Notes under the pieces: model-generated
The model's input: the letters and a program-made list of their open reading frames with translations, nothing else
Told to the model about the DNA's origin: nothing
Database searches by the model: none
Part shown: positions 45,806-57,587 of the stretch, piece after piece
Layout: each line of letters starts with the position of its first letter
Numbering within the stretch: the stretch's first letter is position 1
NCBI GenBank assembly: GCA_031772625.1
Contig: CM062816.1
Span: 1,668,311,385-1,668,375,384, forward strand
Direction of reading: 5' to 3'
From: Pinus tabuliformis
Taxonomy: Eukaryota; Streptophyta; Pinopsida; Pinales; Pinaceae
Length of the DNA: 64,000 bases
Translations under genes and position numbers: made by a program

Positions 45806-46138
45806 TGTTGGGTCCCTATAATACTAGTGATTACCCCATTACTATTGTAGTTGTATCCCTTATTAATATTTTTGTGCCCCTATTGTCCCCATATTTTTAT
45901 TACTGTGCCCCATAGAACCCCTCTATTGTTATTTTTGTGGCTTTATATTATTATTGTTAGGTCGGCTGGGTTATATTGTGACTCCTTCGACTCCTATATA
46001 TAGAAAGGAGGTTTTGTCATTTGAATCATCCAAGAATTGTTCATTTATGTAATGTAAAGGAGGTTTCCCCCTCAAAGAGGCTGAATTCTAAGGCGTTGAT
46101 ATATTTTTTTTATCTTTTCTTGAGCTAGTTTCATAACA
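45806..46138 (+). repeat. gypsy-2 5' LTR
   Basis: 333 bp, TGTTGGGTCCC to TTCATAACA, with the same TATA-like box as gypsy-1 near 45992. Confidence 0.95.
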
Positions 46139-46140
46139 TT

Positions 46141-46786
46141 TGGTATCAAAGCTTTGGATTCTAGGGTTTTGCTGCTCCAAACAGGTCATCATGGAATTTT
46201 CGCTATAAAGTTTTTTCTGCGACGTTTCAGAAGCTAAAAAAAAAAACCATTTGAGAAGAAATCGCGTTGAATCTCGGGTCCAAATTTCAGAGCTTTTCGT
46301 GCTATATTTGCGGATATATGATCTGAGGAAGTTGGTATTTTTGCAGACTCCTGAATTACATTCCAAACAGGTGACCTGGGGAAAATTGTTATAACTTTCT
46401 CTCTGAGCATCGGATTGAAATTTCGTAAGAAGGTAAAGAAAGGGGATGGACTATAGTTTCTTGTGTATATTTTTCAGAGCCAGAGGTCGAAACAATGACT
46501 CGTGGCACGTCATACAAGTTCGCTCTACTGAACTAGTCTATAATCAGGTCATCGTGGGAGATTGTGCATAACTCTTCCTTGGAGAATCCAATTTGGATCA
46601 GACTGGTGGCATTGGAAAGAGGACACGGAGGGATACTAAAGATCGTGATTTTAGAACTGGATGATCCGAAATTACAGAGATACATCAGATTCAATATCAA
46701 GCTTCTACAAAGTGAAAAAAGGTGTGTAGTTTTTTTTAAATTTTTGCATAAGTTTGGTTTGAAAAATTAGTTTGAATCGGTAATTG
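46141..46786 (+). other. gypsy-2 primer site and leader
   Basis: TGGTATCAAAGC at 46141-46152 is the initiator-Met site with one G-to-A change. The rest aligns with the gypsy-1 leader and has no ORF. Confidence 0.75.
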
Positions 46787-47761
46787 ATGCCCCGAGGAAA
46801 AAAAATGCAAACACCTAGTAAGAAACCTAAAAGCTCTAGCATGACTCATGAAGAAGAGGAAGAAATGCAACATGATATATCAAAATTATGAGACCAAGTG
46901 CAACAAGTGTCACTTGCACAAAAAGCAACAGAATCTAAGATGGATGGTTTAAGGAAAGATGTAGAAGCTAAAATGGATGGTTTAAAGAAAGGTGTAGAAG
47001 CTAAGATGGATTGTTTAAAAAGAGGCATAGAAGCTAAGATGTATGGCATGGATGCTAAAATTGATGGCATGGATGATAAGATGGAAGAATTGAAGATAAA
47101 TATGAATAAGTTGCTACAAGAAATGGTCACTAACGGTGAAAGGGTAGTAAAGGAAACTCATGATGAGAACAAAAGAAATGTTAATCATGATTCCATAGAC
47201 TCTAATGTGGGATCAAAGACCCAACATATTCCAAAAATCGATATGAGGAAGTTTGATGGCAAGGATCCCGCAACATGGATATTACAGATGGAGCAATTTT
47301 TCTATCTCAATAATGTGCAAAACACACAAAAGGTACGTATTGCAACTTTATATTTGGAACCAAATCAGTTTGTATGCTATCAATGGCTTTGCTCTCGTAA
47401 ACAAATTATCACTTGGGCAATTTTTACGGAAGAATTCACAACACATTATGAGGATACAAAATGCAACACTTTTTTTAGCCAATTGATAAGTCTCAAACAA
47501 AAGGGTTCAATAATGGAGCACATTGAGGAGTTCCAAAAATTGAACATAAGGGTAAAAAATATTCCAATGGAGGATAGGATTGATGTGTTCATAGGGACTT
47601 TAAAGGATAATATCCAACATGATGTTCGCCTTTGGGAACCTGATTCATTAGAGAAGGCATTCAGATTAGCAAGAAAAATGGAAAGCAAAATTATGGCAAC
47701 CAAGAAGCATACCACTCACAACTATAAAGATGGAAGTGTTGTTGCCCCTAGTCTTCCATAA
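46787..47761 (+). pseudogene. gypsy-2 Gag
   Basis: The start at 46787 is interrupted by TGA at 46889 (gypsy-1 has CGA). The rest is open to TAA 47759 (gypsy-1 has CAA). The N-terminal coiled coil contains three 11-residue units of AKMDGLKKGVE type followed by heptads (AKIDGMDDKMEE), longer and more regular than in gypsy-1. The capsid domain (KIDMRKFDGKDPATWILQM) is intact and runs through [13 protein letters not shown] without the gypsy-1 frameshift. Confidence 0.9.
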
Positions 47762-47770
47762 CCTATAAGG

Positions 47771-49300
47771 TTGACACCACAACAATTGGAAGAAAAAATA
47801 GCAAAAGGGCTTTGTTACAGTTGTGATAGCAAATACACTAAAGATCATAAGTGTGCTGAGAAGAAATTATTCTACATAGATTGTGAAGAGGAAGAAGAAA
47901 AGGAGCAAGAAAGGTCAAAAGAAGAGGATATACTCCAGGAACAAAGCCTAGATAAAGAAGAAATGAATCCGACCATATCTTGTAATGCATTGGCGGGAAT
48001 TACCACTCCTCAAACCATCAAGATAGAAGGACAAATCAAGAAGAAAAATGTAATAGTGTTGATTAATTCAGGAAGTACCCACAATTTTATTCATTATAAG
48101 GTAGCAAAAGAATTGAATTGCTTCTTATATCCAGCACCAGAGTTTCAAGTGATGGTTGCAAATGGAGGAATAATAAATTGCTTTGGAAAGTGCCATAATA
48201 TCAAGCTATCCATGGGAGAATATGTATTGACTAGCCCAATGCTTTCCAGTCCAATGGGAGGTGTTGATGTTGTACTAGGAGTCCAATGGCTACAATCAAT
48301 AGCTTTTAATTTTCAAGAATTTTTCATGAAATTCTCTGTGGAAGGAAAGGAAGTTGAATTAATGGGTATTGCAGGGAAACTAGGAAATATAATCAGCTCT
48401 AACGGTATGACAAAGCTTCTAAAAAATGAACAAAGAGGTGTAATTGCACAATTATGTTCGCTAGATGTTTCCACATTGGATTCATCTATTTCTCCAGATC
48501 TCCAAAAATTCTTGGACAATCATTCCAAGGTATTTGAGACTCCCAAAGGTCTCCCACCTATTCGTGATCATGATCATGCTATTCATCTGATTCTAGGAAG
48601 TGTTCCTCCAAACATCAGGCCGTAAAGATATCCCTATGCCAAAAAGAGTGAAATTGAACGTATGGTTGCAGAAATGCTAGAGACTGGTATAATTCAACCG
48701 AGTAAAAGTTCTTTCTCTGCTCCAGTAGTATTGGTACACAAGAAGGATGGATAATGTCGCATGTGTCCGAATTATAGGGAGCTCAACAAGCTCACTATTA
48801 AAGATAAGTTTCTCATTCCTGTCATTGATGAATTACTAGATGAATTGCATGGATCAATTTACTTCACCAAGTTGGATATTCGTTCAGGATATCATCAAAT
48901 TAGAATGAAGACTGAAGACATTCCGAAAACAGCATTTAGAACTCATGATGGTCATTATGAATTTTTGGTCATGCCTTTTGGCCTTACCAATGCACCTTCA
49001 ACATTTCAAGGTTTGATGAATTCCATTTTCAAACCATTCCTTAGAAAATTTGTGTTAGAATTTTTTGATGATATACTAATCTACAACAAGTCTTGGAAGG
49101 ATCATGTTGAACATGTTGACAAGGTGCTAAAAGTATTGGAGGAGAAACAATTATATGCAAAAAGATCCAAATGTTTTTTTGGAGTACAAGAGGTGGAATA
49201 TCTAAGTCGTATTGTATATCATGAAGGAGTTAAGGTAGACCCTAGCAAAATTAAAGCCATTAAGGAATGGAAAATCCCCACATCCATAAAGCATCTGTGA
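47771..49300 (+). pseudogene. gypsy-2 zinc knuckle, protease and reverse transcriptase
   Basis: Knuckle [14 protein letters not shown] (the Gly before His is Asp). Protease loop [11 protein letters not shown], in which the catalytic Asp is replaced by Asn (GAT to AAT), so the protease would be dead. RT keeps [16 protein letters not shown] and [11 protein letters not shown]. Stops at 48623 and 48752 fall at the protease-RT junction and early RT; the 49298 stop is CGA to TGA. Confidence 0.9.
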
Positions 49301-49312
49301 GGATTTCTCGGG

Positions 49313-51316
49313 TTGACAAGGTATTATCACAAGTTTGTTAAGAATTATGGGAGAATAGAAACACCTCTAACAACATTATTGAAGAAAGATGCATTTTCAT
49401 GGACTCCAAAAGCAACAAAGGCCTTCGAACATCTTAAAGAGGCAATGTGCCAAGCACCGGTCTTAGCTACACCAGACTTCACAAAAACCTTTATTGTGGA
49501 ATGTGATGCTTCAGGAAATGGAATTGGTGTTGTTTTAATGCAAGATGAAAGACCCATTACTTTTGAAAGTCGTCCAATCAAGGGAAAGTTTTTACACAAA
49601 GCTATTTATGAGAAGGAAATGTTGGCAATACTCCATGCACTTAAGAAATGGCGACCCTACCTAATGGGAAGACACTTCAAGGTAAAAACGGATCATGATA
49701 GCCTTAAATACTTTTTAGAACAAATATTATCCTCTGAAGAGCAACAAAAGTGGGTCACAAAGATGTTGGGTTATGACTTTGAAATCATCTACAAAAAAGG
49801 GAAGCAAAATGTGGTGGCAGATGCACTCTCAAGAAAGGATGAGGATGTGGAAGCATTGTTGGGCACCATTTCTATTATCCAACCAGATTGGATAAACGAA
49901 GCAAGGGAGGAATGGAAGAATGACGAAGAAGTGTGGGCACTTATTCGAAAGTTACAACAAGACTCCAGTACATCTGATACATTTAGCTGGCAAAATGATT
50001 CATTATGGTACAAAGATCGCTTATACCTCTGTAAGAATTCCCAGCTAAAACAAAAGATTCTTATGGAATTGCACACTTCTCCCTTAGGAGGGCACTCAAT
50101 AATTTTAAAAACTTACCACAGGGTTAAGAAAGAATTTTTTTGGGAGGGCCTTAAATCAGATATTCAAAAGTTTGTGGCAGAATGTTTGGTTTGCCAACAA
50201 AATAAAGTTGAAACAATTAAGACACCGAGTCTACTACAACCTTTATCCATTCCAAGCCAACATTGGGAGGAGGTTTCAATGGATTTTATCACAAGTTTAC
50301 CAAAGTCTGAGGGAAAGAGTGTCATCATGGTGGTAGTTGACAGACTTACCAAGTATGCACACTTTTGTGCATTATCACATCCATTTAAAGCTAGTACAGT
50401 TTCTACTGCATTTATGGAAACAATTCAAAAGCTACATGGAAACCCAAAGATTATTGTAAGTGACAGAGATCCCATTTTCACCGGAAATTTTTGGACAGAA
50501 TTATTTTCTTGTCTTGGTACTCAGTTAGCTCATAGCTCATCTTATCATCCTCAATCTGATGGGCAAACTGAGATAGTAAACAAATGTTTGGAAGGATATC
50601 TTTGTTGCTTTATATCTGATAAACAGACACAATGGGTCAAATGGTTGCCTCTGGCTAAATGGTGGTATAACACTTCCTTCCACACAGCAACAAAAATGAC
50701 CCCATTTATGGCACTTTACGGATATCATCCGCCATCCATCACATCATATTTAAGAGAAAATTCTAAGGTTCAAGCAGTGGAACATCACATCAAACATCAA
50801 CAACAAGTCCTCCAACTCTTAAAGGATAACCTCGTGTCGGCACAGAATAGAATGAAACAACAGGCAAATCAACATCACAACGAAAGAAGTTTTGATGTAG
50901 GTGATTGGGTATTCCTATGGCTACAACCATATAAGCAAATGTCCCTCAAGAAAGCTAAGAAGGATAATAAATTATCACCAAAGTATTATGGTCCGTACAA
51001 GGTGTTGCAAAATATTGGTACTATGGCATACAAATTGGAGCTTCTTGCAGCTTCTCGATTGCACCCAGTTTTCCATGTTTCATGTTTAAAGAAGGTTATA
51101 GGCGATAAGCTCCCAGTTCAAACAATATTGCCAGAAATTGACGAGGAAGGAAAAATTATATTGGAACCAGAAGCAGTCACAGAAACAAGAACTCGACAGT
51201 TACGAAATCGATCAATTTCAGAGTATCGTATCAAGTGGAAGAACTTATCTGCTGAAGATTCCACATGGGAGGATGAGAATTTTATACAGAAGCATCCAGA
51301 ACTACTCAAACGTTGA
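49313..51316 (+). pseudogene. gypsy-2 RNase H, integrase and chromodomain
   Basis: A 667-codon open frame. RNase [42 protein letters not shown]. Integrase: HHCC module (LHTSPLGGH to CLVCQQ), [16 protein letters not shown] and GQTEIVNK, all three catalytic acids present. GPY module KYYGPYKVLQNIG. Chromodomain SEYRIKWKNLSAEDSTWED near the end. This continuous copy is the reference against which the gypsy-1 frameshifts are recognised. Confidence 0.95.
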
Positions 51317-51331
51317 GGACAACACTTTTTT

Positions 51332-51345
51332 GAAGGAGAAGGGAA
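51332..51345 (+). promoter_or_regulatory. gypsy-2 polypurine tract
   Basis: GAAGGAGAAGGGAA directly before the 3' LTR. Confidence 0.85.
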
Positions 51346-51678
51346 TGTTGGGTCCCTATAATACTAGTGATTACCCCATTACTATTGTAGTTGTATCCCT
51401 TATTAATATTGTTGTGCCCCTATTGTCCCCATATTTTTATTACTGTGCCCCATAGAACCCCTCTATTTTTATTTTTGTGGCTTTATATTATTATTGTTGG
51501 GTCGGATGGGTTATATTGTGACTCCTTAGACTCCTATATATAGAAAGGAGGTTTTGTCATTTGAATCATCCAAGAATTGTTCATTTATGTAATGTAAAGG
51601 AGGTTGCCCCCTCAAAGAGGCTAAATTCTAAGGCGTTGATCTATCTTTTCTATCTTTTCTTGAGCTGGTTTCATAATA
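51346..51678 (+). repeat. gypsy-2 3' LTR
   Basis: 333 bp. The terminal dinucleotide is TA rather than CA, a likely C-to-T change after insertion, because the GTACA target copy follows exactly. Confidence 0.95.
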
Positions 51679-51683
51679 GTACA

Positions 51684-52350
51684 ACGCCTCCTGTGTGAAC
51701 TTTACATGCACAATTTATTTTTAGAAGATGACAGAAACAACAACCCTGGCCCCTTTATAGGGGATGTCCAATTCCAAGCATTTCTTTCCTTTTCTACTAA
51801 CCAACTCAAGTGGGCCAAGGCTCATAATACTTCTAGAAAGCGTGAATATGGCATCAACCTATGGGTTTGGGGGGAACCTACAAAACCCTTGCATCTATAT
51901 GTCAGGCACAAGCAATTTATGAGGCGAGTTGGTGTTGTGGGCCAATTAGGGCTGTTCCACACAGATATTATACAAGCTAAGAAGGAGTACTTCCAGGAGA
52001 TCAAGGAAGAATCCTTGTCTACAGCCAGACAAAGGTGGGAAGTCTCTAGCAATACTGTTGGAAACAGAGAACCATTTGGATATCAGAATTTTAAAGTTGC
52101 CTCCTCTCGCTTCCATAAATATAGTAACATGATCTTAACCATGGGGCCAGAATGGATAGGATGTTGGTAGAGAACCCCAATCATATGGTATCCTCCAAAT
52201 AAATACCACAGTGACTACAACTTGAAGGATCAAGAAGTAAACCAGGCTTTCATTGTACTTAAGAAGAAAAATGGCTTCAGAGTTTATAAGGAGGAGGTAT
52301 ATCCTGCCTATTCCCTAACTCAGCTGCACCTAAACCATTTAATTGCATGA
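51684..52350 (+). pseudogene. G third ORF, C-terminal domain
   Basis: Continues in frame from 45805 across the gypsy-2 target site. It reads LLCELYMHNLFLEDDRNNN, then FQAFLSFSTNQLKWAKAHN, REYGINLWVWGEPTKPLHLY, and MILTMGPEWIGCW with a TAG at 52168-52170. Past that stop it stays open (IIWYPPNKYHSDYNLKD) to a TGA at 52348. It is aromatic-rich with no membrane span and no motif I recognise. It ends about 30 bp before the 3' LTR, as a last retroelement ORF should. Confidence 0.6.
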
Positions 52351-52365
52351 GTACATGCAACAAGG

Positions 52366-52379
52366 TAAGCTGGGGAGTA
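52366..52379 (+). promoter_or_regulatory. G polypurine tract
   Basis: AAGCTGGGGAGTA abuts the 3' LTR. It is purine-rich apart from the central CT. Confidence 0.6.
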
Positions 52380-53691
52380 TGTTGGGTCAAGAAAAAGGTA
52401 TGTTTTCTCCTTGTAAATAGCTTTATTTAGCACTCATCCTCACATGATTATCTTTGTTTATGGATAAAAGTAGAGGAAATAATAGCTAAAGTTGGGTAAA
52501 AGTAATCAGTAACAAATTAGATGAATCTAAGCAAGGAAATCTGACTTTTACTATATTTATGTGCAGAAGACGTGAATTGGACGATGGCTATTCAATCAAC
52601 ATAATAACAGCATCTCATAAAGGAAAAAGACAGCGTCAGAGGCAAGCAGGATAGCGGAAGACCAGGCAGACCAATGCTATTTTATGATGGAATCAGATCA
52701 AGTGTTGTGAAATCCTCAGGATCCCCTCATCATGAGGATTCGCTTTTATCTATTTACTTTTCTAAAATGTTATATATAAGTCGAAAGGCAAACTACACAA
52801 CTAGTTCAGAAATTGACAGTTTGTAATTATTCTTTTGGACATATAATATTGTTACTTTGGTGATGTTGTAACTCTGTTACTTGTTTTAATGAAGAAGACT
52901 GTGTTTAAATCAAAATCATATTCTGGGTGTCTCATAGCGGAGACTTCTGGCGACTCTGGGCCCAGTCAAGAGAAGATCTACTGCTTCACCTGTGCTATAA
53001 TCTTTTCTATTTATTATTTGTTTGTTAATGTTAAGTTAATATCATTTTGATTACCTTGAGGATTGTCGATTCCGATTTGATTTTGTTGTTCATTCGAGAT
53101 TCAGATTTAGCCGTGTGTTATATATGGGTAATGCTTTTGATTGAATTGGTTATGTTAGTTCCAACATTAGATCGTTGATTCATTCCAAGTAATGTTATCA
53201 TAGATTTCAGAGATAGAATTGATCGCTTTTCGTATGCTCATATAATTATTTGTTGTTCAGATATCATTTGTTGTTCTATTATTAGTTGATGTTCAATTAT
53301 TAGTTGTTGTTCAATTAGGATTTGTTGTTCAATTATCATTTGTTGTTCAATTGTCGCAGTTCCCTTTAATGATTAAGTGTGTTAGTTTCAATTCCATTTA
53401 AGATTGCAGGTGTGATTTTTACAGTTGTATTCAAATTCATCTGCTTTCATAATAGGTTAAGTAGAATTGCAAAGTGAGTTACGAATTTGTTTTATAGTTA
53501 CTTCTTTCTGATTTGTTTAGATTGAGTTTGAAGAGATAGTCATTAGAAATTGCAACGATTTATTATTAGTTAACCTCTGAATTCACTGCATATATAGTGT
53601 TGACACTCTTGAGATAAAAAGACTTGCCTCAGGTTTACAATTAATGTAGGAATTAATATTGCATGTAAAAAGACATCTTAGTGCACCAACA
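52380..53691 (+). repeat. G 3' LTR, 1,312 bp
   Basis: TGTTGGGTCAAG to GTGCACCAACA, followed by ATGTA. It contains the same internal TGGCGACTCTGGG (near 52938) and the short tandem tract near 53246-53355. Confidence 0.9.
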
Positions 53692-53840
53692 ATGTACAAG
53701 ACACCACATGTACACAACACAATATGAACGACATGTACACAGCACCACCTGCAGACAACACCATATGTACAACATGTACACATCACCACATGCTCACAAC
53801 ACCACTTGTACAATCATGCACACAACACCATATGTACATA
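53692..53840. repeat. H minisatellite, middle segment
   Basis: The segment between G and gypsy-3, with units such as CACCACATGTACACAACAC. Confidence 0.85.
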
Positions 53841-54174
53841 TGTTATGCAATCAAATCAAAAAATAGAAGAACGGATAGATCAATGACTTCAAAATAATCC
53901 TCTTCGAAGGGGCAACCTCCTTTACATTACACAAATGAATAATTCTTAGATGATACAAATGAAAAAGCCTCCTTTCTATATACAGGAGTCTAAGGGGTCA
54001 CAATATAATCAAAGCCGACATAACAACAATAATATAAGGGCACAACAATAACAATAGTGGACTTCTATGGGGTACAATAATAACAATATGGGGACAATAG
54101 GGGCACAACAATAACAATAAGGGCTACAATGACAATAGTAATGGTGGAATCACTAGTATTATAGGGACCTAACA
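53841..54174 (-). repeat. gypsy-3 3' LTR
   Basis: 334 bp; the complement starts TGTTAGGTCCC and ends TTGCATAACA. The polypurine tract complement lies at 54175-54189. Confidence 0.93.
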
Positions 54175-54189
54175 TGCCCCTTTCCTTCA

Positions 54190-55194
54190 AAAAAGTGTTG
54201 TCCTCAACGCTTGAGTAGTTTTGGATGATTCTGTATAAAATTTTCATCCTCCCATGTGGAATCTTCAACGGATAGGTTCTTCCACTTGATGAGATACTCT
54301 GAAATTGATCGATTTCGTAGTTGTCAATGTTCTTATTTCTGTGAATGCTTCAGGTTCCAATATGATTTTTCCTTCCTCGTCAAGTTTTGGAAATATTGTT
54401 TGAACTGGGAGCTTGTCACCTATAACCTTTTTTAATCATGAAACATGGAAAAATGGGTGCACTCAGGAAGCTGCAGGAAGCTCCAATTTGTATGCCATAG
54501 TACCAATCTTTTGCAACACCTTGTACGGACCATAATACTTTGGTGATAATTTATTATCGTTCTTAGTTCGCTTGAGGGACATTTGTTTATATGGTTGTAG
54601 CCGTAGAAATACCCAGTCACCTACATCAAAACTTCTTTCACTGCAAGGTTGATCTGCTTGTTGTTTCATTTTATTATGTACCAAAGTGAGGTTATCCTTT
54701 AAGAATTGGAGAACTTCTTGTTGATGCTCAAAGTGATCTTCCACTACTTGAACCTTAGAATTTTCTCTTAAATATGATGTGATGGATGGTGGAAGATATC
54801 CATAAAGTGCCATAATTGGGGTCATTTTTGCTGCAGTATGGAAGGAAGTGTTATACTACCATTCAGCTAGAGGCAACCATTTGACCCATTGTGTCTATTT
54901 ATAGGATACAAAGAAATGAAGATATCCTTCCAAGCATTTGTTTACTATCTTAGTTTGCCCATTAGATTGAGGATGATAAGATGAGTTATGAGCTAACTGA
55001 GTACCAACACAAGAAAATAATTTTGTCCAAAAATTTCCATTGAAAATGGGATCTCTGTCGCTTACAATAATATTTGGGTTTCCATGTAGCTTTTGAATTG
55101 TTTCCATAAATGCAGTAGAAACTGTATTGGCTTTAAATGGATAATATAATGCACAAAAGTGTGCATACTTGGTAAGTCTGTCAACTACCACCAT
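54190..55194 (-). pseudogene. gypsy-3 integrase and chromodomain
   Basis: The core runs from 55194 ([20 protein letters not shown]), with VSDRDPIF kept but GQTKIVNK where the others have GQTEIVNK. The catalytic Glu is therefore Lys (GAG to AAG). A stop near 54895 breaks the core. The next block (54825-54463) carries KYYGPYKVLQKIG, and the chromodomain near 54330-54197 still reads SEYLIKWKNLSVEDSTWED in its own frame. Confidence 0.88.
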
Positions 55195-56209
55195 GATGGC
55201 ACTCTTTCCTTCAAACTTGGGTAAACCTATGATAAAATCAATTGAAACCTCCTCCCAATGTTGACTTGGAATGGATAAAGGTCATAATAGACCCGGGGTC
55301 TTAATTGTTTCAACTTTATTTTGTTGGCAAACCAAACATTTTGCCACAAACTTTTGAATATAAGGTTTAAGCCCATCCCAAAAAAAATCCTTCTTAGCCT
55401 TGTGGTAAGTTTTTTAAAATCCTGAGTGCCCTCCTAAGGGAGAGGTGTGCAATTCCATAAGAATCTTTTGTTTGAGTTGGGAATTCTTACATAGACATAA
55501 GCGATATTTGTACCATAATGAATCATTTTTCAAGATAAATGTATCAGATATATTAGGATCTTGTTGTAACTTTTGAATGATTTCCCACACTTCTTCATCA
55601 CTCTTCCATTCACCCTTTGCTTCGTTTATCTAATCTGGATGGATAATAGAAATGGCGCAAAGCAATGCTTCCAGATCCTCATCCTTTCATGAGAGTGCAT
55701 CTGCCATAACATTTTGCTTCCCTTTTTTGTAGATGATTTCAAATTCATAACCCAAAATCTTTGTGATCCATTTTTGCTGCTCTTCTAAAGATAATCTTTG
55801 TTCTAAAAAGTATTTAAGACTATCATGATATGTTTTTACCTTGAAGTATCTTCTCATTAGGTAGTGTCGTCATTTGGTTAAGTGCATGTAGTATTTCCAA
55901 CATTTACTTCTCACAAATAGTTGTGTGTAAATACTTTCCTTTGATTGGACGACGTTTGAAAGCAATGGGTCTTTCTTCTTGCATTAAAACAACACCTATT
56001 CCATTTCCCATGGCATCACATTCCACAATAAAGGTTTTTGTGAAGTCTGACGTAGCTAAGACCGGTGCTTGGCACATTGCCTCTTTAAGATGTTCAAAGG
56101 CATTCGTTGCTTCTGGAGTCCATGAAAATGCATCTTTCTTCAATAATGTTGTTAGAGGTGCTGCTCTTCTCCCATAATTCTTAACAAACTTGCGATAATA
56201 CCCTGTCAA
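55195..56209 (-). pseudogene. gypsy-3 RNase H and integrase N-terminus
   Basis: The RNase H start (56209-55904) has [18 protein letters not shown]. The following part is frameshifted around 55900, with DALS and [12 protein letters not shown] stretches readable in pieces near 55695 and 55435. Several stops occur. Confidence 0.82.
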
Positions 56210-56221
56210 CCCAAGAAATCC

Positions 56222-57500
56222 TCATAGATTCTTTATGGATGTGGGGATTTTCCATTCCTTAATGGCTTTAATTTTTCTAGGGTTTACCTTAACACCTTCA
56301 TGAGATACAATATGACCCAAATATTCCACCTCTTGTACTCCAAAGAAACATTTGGAGCTTTTTGCATATAATTGTTTATCCTCCAATAGTTTGAGCACCC
56401 TTTCAACATGTTGAACATGATCCTTCCAAGACTTCTTGTAGATTAGTATATCATCAAAAAATACTAACACAAATTTTCTAAGGAAAGGTTTAAAAATGGA
56501 ATTCATCAAACCTTGAAATGTAGAAGTTGCATTGGTAAGGACAAAAGGCATGACCAAAAATTCATAATGACCCTCATGATTTCTAAATGTTGTTTTTGGA
56601 ATGTCTTCAGTCTTCATTTGATTTGATGATATCTTGAACAAAGATCCAACTTGGTGAAGTAAATTGATCCATGCAATTCATCCAATAATTCATCAATGAC
56701 AGGAATGGGAAATTTATCTTTAGTAGTGAGCTTGTTGAGCTCCCTATAATCATGACACATGTGCCATGATCCATCCTTCTTGTGCACCAATACTACTGGA
56801 GCAGAGAAAAAACTTTGACTAGGTTGAATTATACTAGCCTCTAGCATTTCTGCAACCATACGTTCAATTTCACTCTTTTGGGCATAGGGATATATGTAAG
56901 GCCTAATGTTTGGAGGAACACTTCCTGGAATCAAATGAATAGCATTATCATGACCATGAATAGGTGGAAGGCCTTTGGGAGTCTCAAATACCTTGGAATG
57001 ATTGTCCAACACTTTTTGGAGATCTGGAGAAATAGATGATTCCGATGTGGGAACCTCCAGCGAACATAATTGTGCAATTACGCCTCATTTTTCTTTCTTT
57101 AGAAGTTTTTTCATTCCATTAGAGCTTATTATATTTCCCAGTTTAGCTGTGATACCCCTTAATTCAAGTCCTTTCCTTCTGAAAAAAAATCAAGAAAATT
57201 TCTTGAAAATTAAAATCTATCATACCCAAAGATTGTAGCCATTAGACTCCTATTACAACATCAGCACCAACCATTGGAATGGAAATCATTGGGCTATTCA
57301 ATACATATTCTCCCATGGATACCTTGATATTATGGCACTTTCTAGAACAATTTATGGTTCCTCCACTTGCAACCATCACTTGACATTCCAGTGTTGGATA
57401 TAGGAAGAAATTCAATTCCTTGGTTATCTTACAATGAATAAAATTATGGGTACTGCCCAACAATCAACACTATTACCTTTTTCTTCTTGATATTTCCTTC
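56222..57500 (-). pseudogene. gypsy-3 protease and reverse transcriptase
   Basis: RT is readable in two overlapping frames: 57012-56614 ([20 protein letters not shown], then [15 protein letters not shown]) and 56641-56222 ([28 protein letters not shown]). The protease at 57463-57242 starts just past its active site: the DSG codons are destroyed by a base change and frame slip near 57458, while GSTHNFIH and the later strands remain. Confidence 0.88.
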
Positions 57501-57587
57501 TATCTTGATAGTTTGAGGAGTGGTAATTCTGGCCAGTGCATTACAATATATGGTTAGATTCATTTATTCTTTCTTTGGGGTTTGTTC

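Larger units (their letters stand above)
45806..51678 (+). mobile_element. gypsy-2: chromodomain Ty3/gypsy element inside G
   Basis: Same family as gypsy-1. LTRs of 333 bp (45806-46138, 51346-51678) and GTACA target copies (45801-45805, 51679-51683). The single Gag-Pol frame carries five point stops but no obvious frameshift: 46889 TGA, 47759 TAA, 48623 TAA, 48752 TAA, 49298 TGA. The LTRs differ at about 12 positions, so it is somewhat older than gypsy-1. The 3' LTR ends AATA instead of AACA. Confidence 0.95.
23627..53691 (+). mobile_element. Element G: giant Athila/Tat-like gypsy element with extra ORF
   Basis: LTRs at 23627-24945 and 52380-53691 are flanked by ATGTA (23622-23626, 53692-53696). 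After removing E2, its flanking 333 bp duplication and gypsy-2, G is about 14 kb. Order: LTR, decayed primer site, Gag, protease, RT, RNase H, integrase, a palindrome array, a third ORF of roughly 980 codons, purine tract, LTR. The DLGAS protease motif and integrase sequence resemble the Athila/Tat group, which often has an extra ORF after pol. Every coding block carries stops or frameshifts, so it is long inactive. Confidence 0.88.

Noticed and set aside
33619..52350. Env-like gene in G
   Set aside because: An extra ORF after pol in Athila-type elements is often called env-like, but no signal peptide, membrane span or cleavage motif is visible here.
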